NCBI GenBank assembly: GCA_035551615.1
Contig: DASZNC010000080.1
Span: 1 to 7,428, forward strand
Source of the DNA: JAKCDU01 sp035551615
GTDB taxonomy: Bacteria > Actinomycetota > Acidimicrobiia > Acidimicrobiales > Palsa-688
Length of the DNA: 7,428 nt
Reading direction: 5' to 3'
Below, in pieces: positions 1 through 6,954 of this stretch (the first letter of the stretch is position 1; each line of letters begins with the position of its first letter). Made by a program: the position numbers and the translations under genes. Below the pieces are notes generated by a model. It ran no database searches and was not told the origin of the DNA. It saw only the letters and a program-made list of their open reading frames with translations.

Positions 1-2912
1 GTCCCACCTACTACCACGCCGGCCAGACGTCGGTTCTCCGGGACTCGGTGGCGGCCGAGCCGGTCCTGGGGCGGGGCTTCCAGGTGACGCAGACCGGCCC
101 GGTGGCCGAGACGTTCGACCAGATCGCCGGCCAGGTCTCTATCGACATCGGCCCGGTGAAGTCGATGTTCGAGCCCGAAGTGCAGGCGCGGCAGGCGTCC
201 GCGACCTATCAGTCGATGAACGAGGGCCTGTTGCTCGTGTCGAGCACCAACCTCTGCGCCAACCTCGCTGTACAAGGAGGCTGCCCGACCCAGACCGGCC
301 AGATCATCGTCAGCCGGGTGTTGGCGTCGCTCAACTCGTGGCACATCGGGCAGCAGATCCGGCTGGTCCCCTGGGGCACCATGACCATCACCGGGACCTA
401 CACCCCGCCCGCCGCCAATGCCGACTACTGGTCCCCGGAACTGACCACCTACTTCCCGTACGAGTACACCATCCAGGGGCCGTCGGTGCACCAGGTCAGC
501 CAGTACGACGCCCTGTTCACCGCCGAGTCCACCATCCTGAAGGCCCCTCAGGACACCCAGGGGACACTCGTCCTGAGCGATAACCTCGATGTCGACAAGC
601 TGACCCCGGATGCGGTGCCGGCGATCAGCAACCACGTCAACATGCTGCTTGAGGACTCGGGCCTGCAGTTCGAGGAGGCCATCCCCACCGGCACCATCCC
701 GACCACGATGATCCAGGTCCGATCCGCCTGGCGGTCGCTCGAGGTTTCGGTTCTGGTGGTCACGCTCGAACTAGTGGCCGTCGCCGCCCTGCTCCTGTGG
801 ATCCTCGTCACTGACGCCACGTCGGCGAGAGGACCCGAGATCGCGCTGGCCAAGCTGCGCGGCTACGGGCGTCTACGCCTCATCACCTTCGCCCTCAGCG
901 AGGACGCCGTCCTGATGGTCGCCTCCATACCGGTCGGCGTGCTCATCGGGTGGGCCGCGGCCACCGGTATCGGCAACGGCCTGCTGCGGCCAGGCACCCC
1001 TATCGACCTCCCGCCATTGGGATGGGTCGCCGGCGCCGCCGCCGCTCTGGGCGGACTGCTGGCGGTGGCCGCCGGAATCCGGCCGACTCTGCGCCGATCC
1101 GTAATGGAGCAGTGGCGGCGATCGAATCAGCGCCCGGTCCGACCCAGTTGGACCTTCGATGCAATTGTCATCACCGCCGCCGTGGCCGGCCTGGCCGAGG
1201 TGGGAGCCAGCGGTTCCATCGATTCCGCCCACCAGCACCCGATCGCCCTGCTGGTGCCCGGCCTCATCGGACTGTCCGTGGCCGTCGTGGCCGCCCGCCT
1301 GCTCCCTCTGGTCTGCGCGCTGGCCGCAGCCAGGGGTCGGAGCGGACCGGCCATGTTCCTGGCCCTGCGTCAGCTGGCTCGCCGGCCGGGGGCCACCCGT
1401 ACCACGACGGTGCTGGCCACCGCCTTCGCTCTGGCCGCGTTCGCCCTGTCGGCCTGGTCACTCGCCCGGACCAACTCGTCGGCGGTCGCGGCGGCTCAGG
1501 TCGGCGCCCCGACCGTCTTGCAGGTCAACGTCCCGAACCGTACCGATCTGAGCGCCGTCGTCCACCAGGCCGATCCGTCCGGTCGCCATGCCACACCTGT
1601 CGAGGAGTACTTCAGCGACGCCACCACGACCCTCGCCGTCAACCCGGCGGACTGGGGTCGCATTGCGCTGCGCGGAAATGCCGGACCCACGCTCAATGAG
1701 CTCGAGCAGTTGCACCCGGCTGAACCGGCTCCGCTCCCGATCTCAGGTGACAGCATCCGGCTGGACGTCACGACCGATCAGCTGAAGCCGGCCGGCTCGT
1801 TCCTGGTCGCCACCCTGGTGTGCCCGGGGTCGAACAGTTCGACGCCCGTCCAGCTGCCGACGCCACCGGCGTCCGGGACGGCGCAACTCGTCGCCCCGCT
1901 CCCCTGCGCCGGAGTGCTCGACGGGATCACCGCCGAGACACCTCCGCAGGCCTTCTCCTCGACGCCGATCCAGGGATCGGTCACCATCAACGGCATCGAC
2001 ACCGGCTCCGCCGGCAACTGGAAATCCGTGCCCACCGCCAGCCTGGGGGTGGACCGCTGGTATGCCGGTATATCGACGATCTACACGGCGCCGTCGGGCA
2101 CCGGGTTCACCTGGCTGTTCAAGACATCGGCGGCTTCCGCGACGGTCGAGTACCGGGACCGGCCATTTCCTTTGCCCGCCATCGCGGCCAGCGCGGTGAT
2201 ACCTCACCCGGGAGGCTTCGCCGCCACCGGGTTGAACGGCGACAGCCTGCCGGTCAACGTGATCGCCACGCCGGAAACGATTCCCGGCTCGCCGGGCACC
2301 GGTGTGATCGTCGACCTGGACTACGCCCGGTTGGCCGCCCAGGGCAACGTCTCGCCCACCCAGAGCCAGGTGTGGGTGTCGGGGAACCCGGCCCCCATCG
2401 AGGCCGCGCTCCGCCACGCCGGCATCGCCATCGGGGAGGTGTCCACCTCGGCCCAGGTGATCGCCAGCCTGCGACGCACCGGTCCGGGACTGGCCGACAC
2501 CCTGTTCCTCGCCGAGGCCGGCGCCGCCGCCGCCCTGGCCGCCGGCACCGCCATCGTGGCCCTGTACCTGCTTGCTCGCCGGCGCCGGTACGAGCTGGCC
2601 GCGTTGCTCACGGCCGGATTGAGTCGGAAGCGGCTGACCATTTCGATGCTGGTCGAACAGTTGATTCTGGTGGCCTACGGCGCCCTGATCGGCATCGCCG
2701 CCGGGCTCATCTCCGCCGTCGTACTGCTGCGCGACGTTCCCGAGTTCACCACTCCACCCCTGGGCGTGCACCTGGCCTCGTTCCCGCCCGGGGTCCCGAT
2801 CATCCCCGTCCTGGTGGCCGGCTTCGTCGTCGTCCTGGGTGCAGCCGCAGTCGCGGCCGTACGACTGGTCGCCGGTACCGAGTTGACCCAACTCAGAGAG
2901 GCGCCGGCATGA
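1..2912 (+). CDS. ABC transporter permease with two FtsX domains (5' end missing)
   Basis: The reading frame is open from base 3, so this is the last 969 codons of a longer gene; the GTG at 48 is internal to that frame and is probably not the start. It is a MacB/LolC-like permease, the membrane part of an ABC transporter working by ATP-driven shape change. Seen: an extracytoplasmic stretch (1-740); a first FtsX unit with membrane segments near 745-820, 892-966 and 1017-1080 and the cytoplasmic loop KLRGYGRLR; further segments near 1158-1215, 1236-1325 and 1402-1467; a second extracytoplasmic domain of about 345 residues (1470-2500); and a second FtsX unit with segments near 2503-2577, 2641-2730 and 2788-2877 and the loop LLTAGLSRKRL. 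The first membrane helix presumably lies upstream. Its stop overlaps the next ATPase start (ATGA), so the genes are coupled. Substrate unknown; family assignment is secure, function is not. Confidence 0.9.
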   Translation, partial: PTYYHAGQTSVLRDSVAAEPVLGRGFQVTQTGPVAETFDQIAGQVSIDIGPVKSMFEPEVQARQASATYQSMNEGLLLVSSTNLCANLAVQGGCPTQTGQIIVSRVLASLNSWHIGQQIRLVPWGTMTITGTYTPPAANADYWSPELTTYFPYEYTIQGPSVHQVSQYDALFTAESTILKAPQDTQGTLVLSDNLDVDKLTPDAVPAISNHVNMLLEDSGLQFEEAIPTGTIPTTMIQVRSAWRSLEVSVLVVTLELVAVAALLLWILVTDATSARGPEIALAKLRGYGRLRLITFALSEDAVLMVASIPVGVLIGWAAATGIGNGLLRPGTPIDLPPLGWVAGAAAALGGLLAVAAGIRPTLRRSVMEQWRRSNQRPVRPSWTFDAIVITAAVAGLAEVGASGSIDSAHQHPIALLVPGLIGLSVAVVAARLLPLVCALAAARGRSGPAMFLALRQLARRPGATRTTTVLATAFALAAFALSAWSLARTNSSAVAAAQVGAPTVLQVNVPNRTDLSAVVHQADPSGRHATPVEEYFSDATTTLAVNPADWGRIALRGNAGPTLNELEQLHPAEPAPLPISGDSIRLDVTTDQLKPAGSFLVATLVCPGSNSSTPVQLPTPPASGTAQLVAPLPCAGVLDGITAETPPQAFSSTPIQGSVTINGIDTGSAGNWKSVPTASLGVDRWYAGISTIYTAPSGTGFTWLFKTSAASATVEYRDRPFPLPAIAASAVIPHPGGFAATGLNGDSLPVNVIATPETIPGSPGTGVIVDLDYARLAAQGNVSPTQSQVWVSGNPAPIEAALRHAGIAIGEVSTSAQVIASLRRTGPGLADTLFLAEAGAAAALAAGTAIVALYLLARRRRYELAALLTAGLSRKRLTISMLVEQLILVAYGALIGIAAGLISAVVLLRDVPEFTTPPLGVHLASFPPGVPIIPVLVAGFVVVLGAAAVAAVRLVAGTELTQLREAPA

Positions 2913-3748
2913 GTCCGCCGGCCGTGCGCTGCGAACGCCTGGTCCACGTCTACGCCACCGTCGACGAAGAGGTCACCGCGCTGCGCAGCATCGATCTCGA
3001 AGTGGCCGCCGGGGAGACCATCGCCCTCCTCGGGCCGTCCGGGTCCGGCAAGTCCACGTTGCTGTGGATCCTCGCCGGTCTCACCCGTCCGACGGCCGGG
3101 ACGGTCGAGCTGTCCGGGCGCCCGCTGCAGGGCCTCACGGCCAAGGAGACCACCAACCTCCGACTGAAGGACGTCGGCGTGGTCCTGCAGACCCCGGCCC
3201 GCAACCTGCTCCCGTACGAGTCGGCCGTCGGCAACGTGGTGTTCGCCCAGCGCCCGCTCCGTCGTAGTGGCCGGGCCAAGCGGGAACGGGCCGGCAGCCT
3301 GCTGGATGCCGTCGGACTCACATCGGTCGCCCACCGGCGGGCCGGGTCGCTCTCCGGCGGTGAACAGCAACGGCTGGCCATCGCCACCGCCTTGGCCAAC
3401 GCGCCCGGCGTCCTGCTGGCCGACGAGCCCACCAGCCAGCTGGATCACAACTCGGCCGCCCAGGTGCTCGAGCTGCTCCGTCACACCAACCGCGAGTTCG
3501 GCACCACGATCGTGACGGTCACCCACGACGCCGCCGTCGGTGCGGCCATGGACCGGACGATCACCATCCGAGACGGTCGCATCGGCGCGGAGGGCCGGGC
3601 CGGCGAGGAGTACCTGGTCGTCGGCCGGGACGGGACGATTCAGCTGCCCGAGGCGTTCCTCGGCACCCTGCCCCCCGGAAGCCTGGCCACCGCCCATCGC
3701 ACCCCGGACGGGATTGAACTCCGGCCGGCCCGAATCGACCAACCATGA
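2909..3748 (+). CDS. ABC transporter ATP-binding protein with AbrB-like C-terminal tail
   Basis: 279-residue MacB/LolD-type ATPase that powers the upstream permease. Motifs in order: Walker A GPSGSGKS (42-49), Q-loop glutamine 94 in VLQTPARNLLPY, signature LSGGEQQR (148-155), Walker B VLLADEP (168-174), D-loop SQLD (176-179) and H-loop histidine 206, so it looks catalytically complete. The ATPase domain ends near residue 228. A tail of about 50 residues follows, with a core at 236-254 (YLVVGRDGTIQLP and onward) resembling the V-x-x-D-G-x-x-x-L-P pattern of SpoVT/AbrB domains; this is inferred from pattern only. The ATG at 2909 is chosen because it overlaps the permease stop as ATGA, has AGAGG at 2897-2901 seven bases upstream, and gives the normal family N-terminus. 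An open frame running back to 1820 is only the shadow of the permease gene. Confidence 0.95.
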   Translation: MSPPAVRCERLVHVYATVDEEVTALRSIDLEVAAGETIALLGPSGSGKSTLLWILAGLTRPTAGTVELSGRPLQGLTAKETTNLRLKDVGVVLQTPARNLLPYESAVGNVVFAQRPLRRSGRAKRERAGSLLDAVGLTSVAHRRAGSLSGGEQQRLAIATALANAPGVLLADEPTSQLDHNSAAQVLELLRHTNREFGTTIVTVTHDAAVGAAMDRTITIRDGRIGAEGRAGEEYLVVGRDGTIQLPEAFLGTLPPGSLATAHRTPDGIELRPARIDQP

Positions 3749-4383
3749 CCGTTCTACTGGAAGGCCGGGGGCTCAGCTACTCGCTGTCGGGCGTGAGCAT
3801 CCTGCAGAGCATTGATGTCACCGTGGAGGCCGGCGAGGCCGTCGCCGTCACCGGGCCGTCGGGTTCGGGCAAGACCACTCTCCTGTACCTGCTGGCCGGG
3901 ATGATCCGGCCGTCCAGTGGGACGGTGTCGCTCGATGGTAAGCCGCTCGATCGCCTGGCCACGCCGGCCGACGGAGTGGCCACGGTGCTGCAGGGATACG
4001 GGCTGGTGTCATTGTTGACGGCCGCTGAGAACGTGCAGGTCGCCCTCCGAGCGGCCGGCGCCGACCCCCAGGAGGCGGCCACGACCGCGGTGCAGGCGCT
4101 CGCGGACCTGGGCCTGGGCGGCCACGAACGCCAGTTGGCCGACGAGCTCTCCGGCGGGCAGCAACAGCGCACCGCGGTGGCGCGGGCGCTGGCGCTGCGG
4201 CCCCGTCTGTTGATCGCCGATGAGCCGACCGCCGAGCTCGACCCGGCCGCCCGGGCGCTGGTCATGCAGCGTCTGCTCGAGGTGCCCTCGGCGGGCGGGA
4301 GCATCGTCATCGCCACGCACGATCCCGACGTGGCCGAGGCCTGTAGCCGGCGGATCGAGCTCACCCACCTAGTTCGTGGCTGA
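3745..4383 (+). CDS. Second ABC transporter ATP-binding protein
   Basis: 212-residue compact MacB/LolD-type ATPase and last gene of the transporter operon. Motifs: Walker A GPSGSGKT (37-44), Q-loop glutamine 83 in VLQGYGLVSLL, signature LSGGQQQR (135-142), Walker B LLIADEP (155-161), D-loop AELD (163-166) and H-loop histidine 192 in THDPD. All nucleotide-binding residues are present, so it should be active. It lacks the C-terminal tail of its neighbour and ends soon after the H-loop. The start overlaps the previous stop by four bases (ATGA) and has no clear Shine-Dalgarno sequence, which suggests translational coupling. The two ATPases differ clearly (for example in signature and Q-loop context), so a heterodimer on the two-FtsX permease is plausible, but homodimers cannot be excluded. 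Confidence 0.95.
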   Translation: MTVLLEGRGLSYSLSGVSILQSIDVTVEAGEAVAVTGPSGSGKTTLLYLLAGMIRPSSGTVSLDGKPLDRLATPADGVATVLQGYGLVSLLTAAENVQVALRAAGADPQEAATTAVQALADLGLGGHERQLADELSGGQQQRTAVARALALRPRLLIADEPTAELDPAARALVMQRLLEVPSAGGSIVIATHDPDVAEACSRRIELTHLVRG

Positions 4384-4401
4384 GTAGTTCAAAGGAAAAC
4401 T

Positions 4402-4433
4402 CTCCCGGCGGTTGCTCGGATTTCGCCGGCGAG
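4402..4433 (+). terminator. Hairpin just after the ABC operon, possible terminator
   Basis: CTC-CCGGCG (4402-4410) pairs with CGCCGG-C-GAG (4424-4433), giving nine base pairs with one bulged C and a 13-base loop, starting 18 bases after the ATPase stop. There is no T-run after it, as is common for actinobacterial terminators, so termination is only inferred from its position. Confidence 0.4.
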
Positions 4434-4435
4434 CC

Positions 4436-4497
4436 GGTTGGGGTGTATGTCCGGGGCTTACGTGGCGAATCCCACCGATTCGCGTATTTCCCCAACC
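4436..4497 (+). other. Nested inverted repeat, possible structured RNA
   Basis: GGTTGGGG (4436-4443) is exactly complementary to CCCCAACC (4490-4497). Inside it, GCGAAT (4465-4470) pairs with ATTCGC (4478-4483) around a 7-base loop. An 8-bp closing stem around a 6-bp inner hairpin is more than I would expect by chance in a short gap, and could be an RNA leader element or a protein-binding site. It matches no riboswitch that I recognise. Confidence 0.4.
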
Positions 4498-4608
4498 TGT
4501 GCTCAATCTGAGAGCCCTCCACACAACGCTTCAACCCGGTCTGGCCAACATCACCCCTAATCGACCTTTAGCCCCTGTACCGGCGAGAACCGACGTGATG
4601 TTATGCAT

Positions 4609-4630
4609 CCCGAACCGCATCGGTTCAGGG
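4609..4630 (+). other. Hairpin with a bulged A in the leader
   Basis: CCC-GAACCG (4609-4617) pairs with CGGTTC-A-GGG (4621-4630): nine base pairs with a single bulged A and a tight CAT loop. The 3' strand could instead pair further down, because GGCGAC (4629-4634) is complementary to GTCGCC (4660-4665). The two pairings share bases 4629-4630 and so partly exclude each other, which fits a switching leader, but this is inference from base pairing only. Confidence 0.35.
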
Positions 4631-4746
4631 CGACGCAATGATCCAGAGGCGCCAGTTTGGTCGCCGAGCCCCTGGGGAGCGAGTGGCGAACCCGACGCCC
4701 GTCACGTCGAGAAACACACCACTCAATAAAGGGGAACCTCAGAACC

Positions 4747-5346
4747 ATGCTGGGACGCGTCAAGAATATGAAGCTTCGTTACAAGATCGGCGCCGGCGTT
4801 GCCACCGCAGCGGCCGTCGTCGCTGGTGGAGGCGCTGCCTTCGCCTACTTCACGACCACAGGGAGCAACACCGGTACAGCCTCTACGGGAGTCGCCGGCA
4901 CCTGGGACGTTGAGAACGTGGCCACCGCTGGTGGGGCCCTGTACCCCGCCCAGGGCTCAGACACGATCAGCGCACAGGTTCAGAACCCGACTGGCCACGG
5001 CAATCAAGGACTCAAGTCTTTGGTGGTCACGGTCAATGCTCCGTCAAACACGAACAGCTCGGGCAATTTTACGAACGAGGCCGCCTGCACTGCTGCGGAC
5101 TACGCCCTGAACGCAGCGAACGGTTCGGGCTGGGTCGTTTCGAATGCGGGTGACACTGCCACGTACACGAACAACTCGGCTCAGGACGTTGCTGCTGGAG
5201 ACTACGTCCTCGGCGCAGCAGACGGTGGCACCACTGCCGGTCAGAACGCTCTGCCGACTGGTCTGACCCTGTCTATGAACGATCTCGCTCATGCGCAGGA
5301 TCAGTGCCAAAGCGCCACGATCAACCTGACTGTCGCTGCCAACTAA
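4747..5346 (+). CDS. Exported TasA/camelysin-like protein with SipW-type signal
   Basis: 199-residue secreted or surface protein. The basic n-region (RVKNMKLRYK) is followed by a hydrophobic segment at about residues 14-33 ending A-F-A, then Y-F-T-T-T-G-S; this resembles the signal region of TasA, camelysin and related proteins processed by SipW-type signal peptidases. Cleavage after Ala33 is my inference. The mature part is rich in Asn, Thr, Ala and Gly, has an L-Y-P turn (65-67) and only two cysteines, in E-A-A-C and D-Q-C-Q, which could form one disulfide. The ATG at 4747 is chosen for AAAGGGGAA at 4728-4736 upstream (a slightly long spacer); ATG 4768 in the same frame is an alternative with a poorer site. 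The frame also runs back to 4657, but that extension has no signal character. First gene of a three-gene block; probable surface or matrix subunit, exact role unknown. Confidence 0.85.
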   Translation: MLGRVKNMKLRYKIGAGVATAAAVVAGGGAAFAYFTTTGSNTGTASTGVAGTWDVENVATAGGALYPAQGSDTISAQVQNPTGHGNQGLKSLVVTVNAPSNTNSSGNFTNEAACTAADYALNAANGSGWVVSNAGDTATYTNNSAQDVAAGDYVLGAADGGTTAGQNALPTGLTLSMNDLAHAQDQCQSATINLTVAAN

Positions 5347-5380
5347 GCAGGTAGCGATCGGTTTCGACTGAAAAAGGAAT

Positions 5381-5412
5381 ATCCGGGTCGCAGTATCCGC
5401 TGCGGCCCGGAT
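5381..5412 (+). terminator. Strong intercistronic hairpin, probable (partial) terminator
   Basis: ATCCGGGTCGCAG (5381-5393) pairs with CTGCGGCCCGGAT (5400-5412): thirteen base pairs with one G-T wobble and a TATCCG loop. The outer AGGAA (5375-5379) and TTCCT (5415-5419) can lengthen the stem across a small internal loop. On the + strand it is followed by CTTTCCT, a weak T tract; on the - strand the T run is better (complement of AAAAA at 5371-5375). It starts 34 bases after the stop of the first exported protein and may reduce read-through into the second gene. Confidence 0.65.
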
Positions 5413-5490
5413 CTTTCCTGACTATACGTATTGGAAGCTCCAGCCTCTCTCAGACAAGTGGCGGGGCGCGAGTTCGGAGGACTGGTCGGA

Positions 5491-6954
5491 GTGAACAGGA
5501 AGGGAGCGAGGACAGCGCTGATCGCCGTTGTGGCGATCGTCGGTGTCGTCGCGGGCTTCTTTTCCCCTTCCGCGTTGCAAGAGTTCGGGGTGATCGGAGG
5601 GCAGCCCTCCTCATCCGTCGAGGCCGACTCGCCCTCCTTAGCTTTCACTTCAGCGAGCACCTTTACGATCACTGGGACGACGTATACGACGTCACCATCG
5701 ACCTATCCGGCCGCTATTTGCACGGGTACTCCCGCAGTGCTTTACCCGGGTGTCACGCGTTGCGAGGTCTTTTCCGTTCACAACGTTATGAATGTCCCCA
5801 TCACGGTGCAGACGATCATTACGACACTCGATCCGACCTTCTCGGCTCCGCCAGCGGCCTGCGCCGGCGCCAATCTGACGTTGCCGTCCTACGCAGGAGC
5901 GCCCTTCGGTGTCGGACCGGGAGCGACGGTTAACAGCCCGGGAGTTCCCATCGAACTCGTTGACTCCCATACCAATCAGAATGTCTGCCAGAGCTACACG
6001 TACCACTTCATTTTCACTGGCACCGCCCAGTACACCGACTCCACCTCGATGAGCCTCGACTCAACGCCCGACCCGTCGGCCTTCGGTCAGACCGTGACGT
6101 TCACGGCCGCCGTGACTGAAGGAAATCCTGCGGCCGACTCGACCGGCCCGACCGGCACCGTCAACTTCTACACCTGCCCCACCTCCGCGTGTACCACCGC
6201 TAAATTCCTCGGAAGCGGCATCGTCTCCAACAATAAGGCGACCTATGAGACCAGCGCCTTGGCCGTGGGCGCCGATTTCGTCGAGGCGATCTACACGGGT
6301 TCCGGAACCAACCTCGCCGGCGCCACCTCGAACGTCGTAACCCAGACGGTCACCTACACCAACTGCATCACCACCAAGTACACCGGCAATCTGGCGATCA
6401 TCACCGGGCAGGACATATGCATCACCAACACCGGTTCGGTCTCGGGGAGCATCACGGTCGGCAGCGGGGGACGGTTGGACCTACTCGGCGGCACCGTCAG
6501 CGGGAATGTCACCACATCGGGCGGGGCGGTCAATGTCACCTCCGGCACGATCAGCGGCAACCTGAGCGAAACCAATCCGAGCTACGCCTACACCTGCAGC
6601 CTCAAACTTGCCGGGAACCTCACTGTGTCCGGTTCCACCGGTTTCGTACTGGTGGGCGACAACGGCACGGGCGGCAATCCGAACTGTGCTTCGGACACGA
6701 TCAGCGGCAACATCTCCCTGACCAGCAATACGTCCGGGGCGGAGATCGGCGGCGACAAGGTCAGCGGCAATGTGACCCTAACGAGCACGACTGGCTCCGG
6801 CCCGAGCCCGCAGAACTCCACGCCTGAGGTCGAGTCGAACACGATCAGCGGCGGCCTGACCTGCACCTCCAACACTCCGGCCCCAACCGACGGCGGCCAC
6901 CCAAACGCTGTCTCTGGCAAGCGGTCCGGCCAATGCGTAGCGGCAGGGTTCTGA
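5491..6954 (+). CDS. Modular surface protein: TasA-like, Ig-like and beta-solenoid repeat regions
   Basis: 487-residue exported protein. The GTG at 5491 is chosen because GGAGG (5476-5480) lies ten bases upstream and the N-terminus then becomes V-N-R-K followed by one hydrophobic segment (8-24); the same frame is open back to a TTG at 5431 with no ribosome site. Regions: about 50-183, a beta-rich part with L-Y-P-G (84-87) like its neighbours; about 185-288, a group-3-type bacterial Ig-like domain (S-A-F-G-Q-T-V-T-F-T-A-A-V, then G-T-V-N-F-Y, then G-A-D-F-V-E-A-I-Y-T-G); about 297-487, at least six degenerate units around S-G-(N/S)-[LIV]-[ST], probably a beta-solenoid, ending S-G-Q-C-V-A-A-G-F. 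There are 12 cysteines, most outside the hydrophobic segment, so disulfides are likely. No LPXTG anchor and no catalytic motif seen. Probably structural or adhesive; role inferred. Confidence 0.85.
   Translation: MNRKGARTALIAVVAIVGVVAGFFSPSALQEFGVIGGQPSSSVEADSPSLAFTSASTFTITGTTYTTSPSTYPAAICTGTPAVLYPGVTRCEVFSVHNVMNVPITVQTIITTLDPTFSAPPAACAGANLTLPSYAGAPFGVGPGATVNSPGVPIELVDSHTNQNVCQSYTYHFIFTGTAQYTDSTSMSLDSTPDPSAFGQTVTFTAAVTEGNPAADSTGPTGTVNFYTCPTSACTTAKFLGSGIVSNNKATYETSALAVGADFVEAIYTGSGTNLAGATSNVVTQTVTYTNCITTKYTGNLAIITGQDICITNTGSVSGSITVGSGGRLDLLGGTVSGNVTTSGGAVNVTSGTISGNLSETNPSYAYTCSLKLAGNLTVSGSTGFVLVGDNGTGGNPNCASDTISGNISLTSNTSGAEIGGDKVSGNVTLTSTTGSGPSPQNSTPEVESNTISGGLTCTSNTPAPTDGGHPNAVSGKRSGQCVAAGF
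6436..6870 (+). repeat. Degenerate coding repeats for S-G-N/S-[LIV]-[ST] units
   Basis: The sequence ACGATCAGCGGC recurs at about 6548, 6697 and 6841, with close variants GTCAGCGGGAATGTCACC (6495-6512), GTCAGCGGCAATGTGACC (6759-6776) and TCTCGGGGAGCATCACG (about 6440). Spacing varies from roughly 50 to 150 bases, so this is a diverged protein repeat with inserted loops and not a uniform tandem array. The repeat lies wholly within the exported protein gene starting at 5491. Confidence 0.6.

Larger units (their letters stand above)
4384..4746 (+). promoter_or_regulatory. Intergenic region, presumed promoter and structured 5' leader
   Basis: No convincing gene is present in these 363 bases. The open frame that starts with TTG at 4412 (105 codons) has no ribosome site and an unconvincing composition. 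The region must hold the end of the ABC operon and probably the promoter of the exported-protein block. I could not find a clear -35/-10 pair. Three inverted-repeat structures (4402-4433, 4436-4497, 4609-4630) suggest a structured transcript. The last bases carry AAAGGGGAA (4728-4736), the presumed ribosome-binding site for the gene at 4747. Confidence 0.45.

Noticed and set aside
1743..2891. 382-codon open frame on the minus strand
   Set aside because: Antisense shadow of the permease gene, whose membrane segments and coupled stop show it to be the real coding frame; the antisense protein is low-complexity Gly/Arg/Gln-rich.
1820..2908. N-terminal extension of the first ATPase back to 1820
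   Set aside because: Arg/His/Gly-rich sequence with no domain and wholly inside the permease gene in another frame; the coupled ATG at 2909 gives the normal ATPase start.
4628..4680. GACGCAA (4632-4638) resembling part of the c-di-GMP-I (GEMM) riboswitch, and GAACCCGAC (about 4688-4696) resembling the end of the ydaO c-di-AMP riboswitch
   Set aside because: Only short fragments match. The remaining conserved blocks and paired regions of either riboswitch are not present in the expected order.
4412..4729. 105-codon open frame starting with TTG in the intergenic gap
   Set aside because: No ribosome site, no recognisable domain, proline- and arginine-rich content typical of chance frames in GC-rich DNA, and it overlaps the structured elements and ends at the ribosome site of the next gene.
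5423..5428. TATACG as a -10 promoter element
   Set aside because: No recognisable -35 at 16-18 bases upstream, where the terminator-like hairpin lies, so not listed as a promoter.
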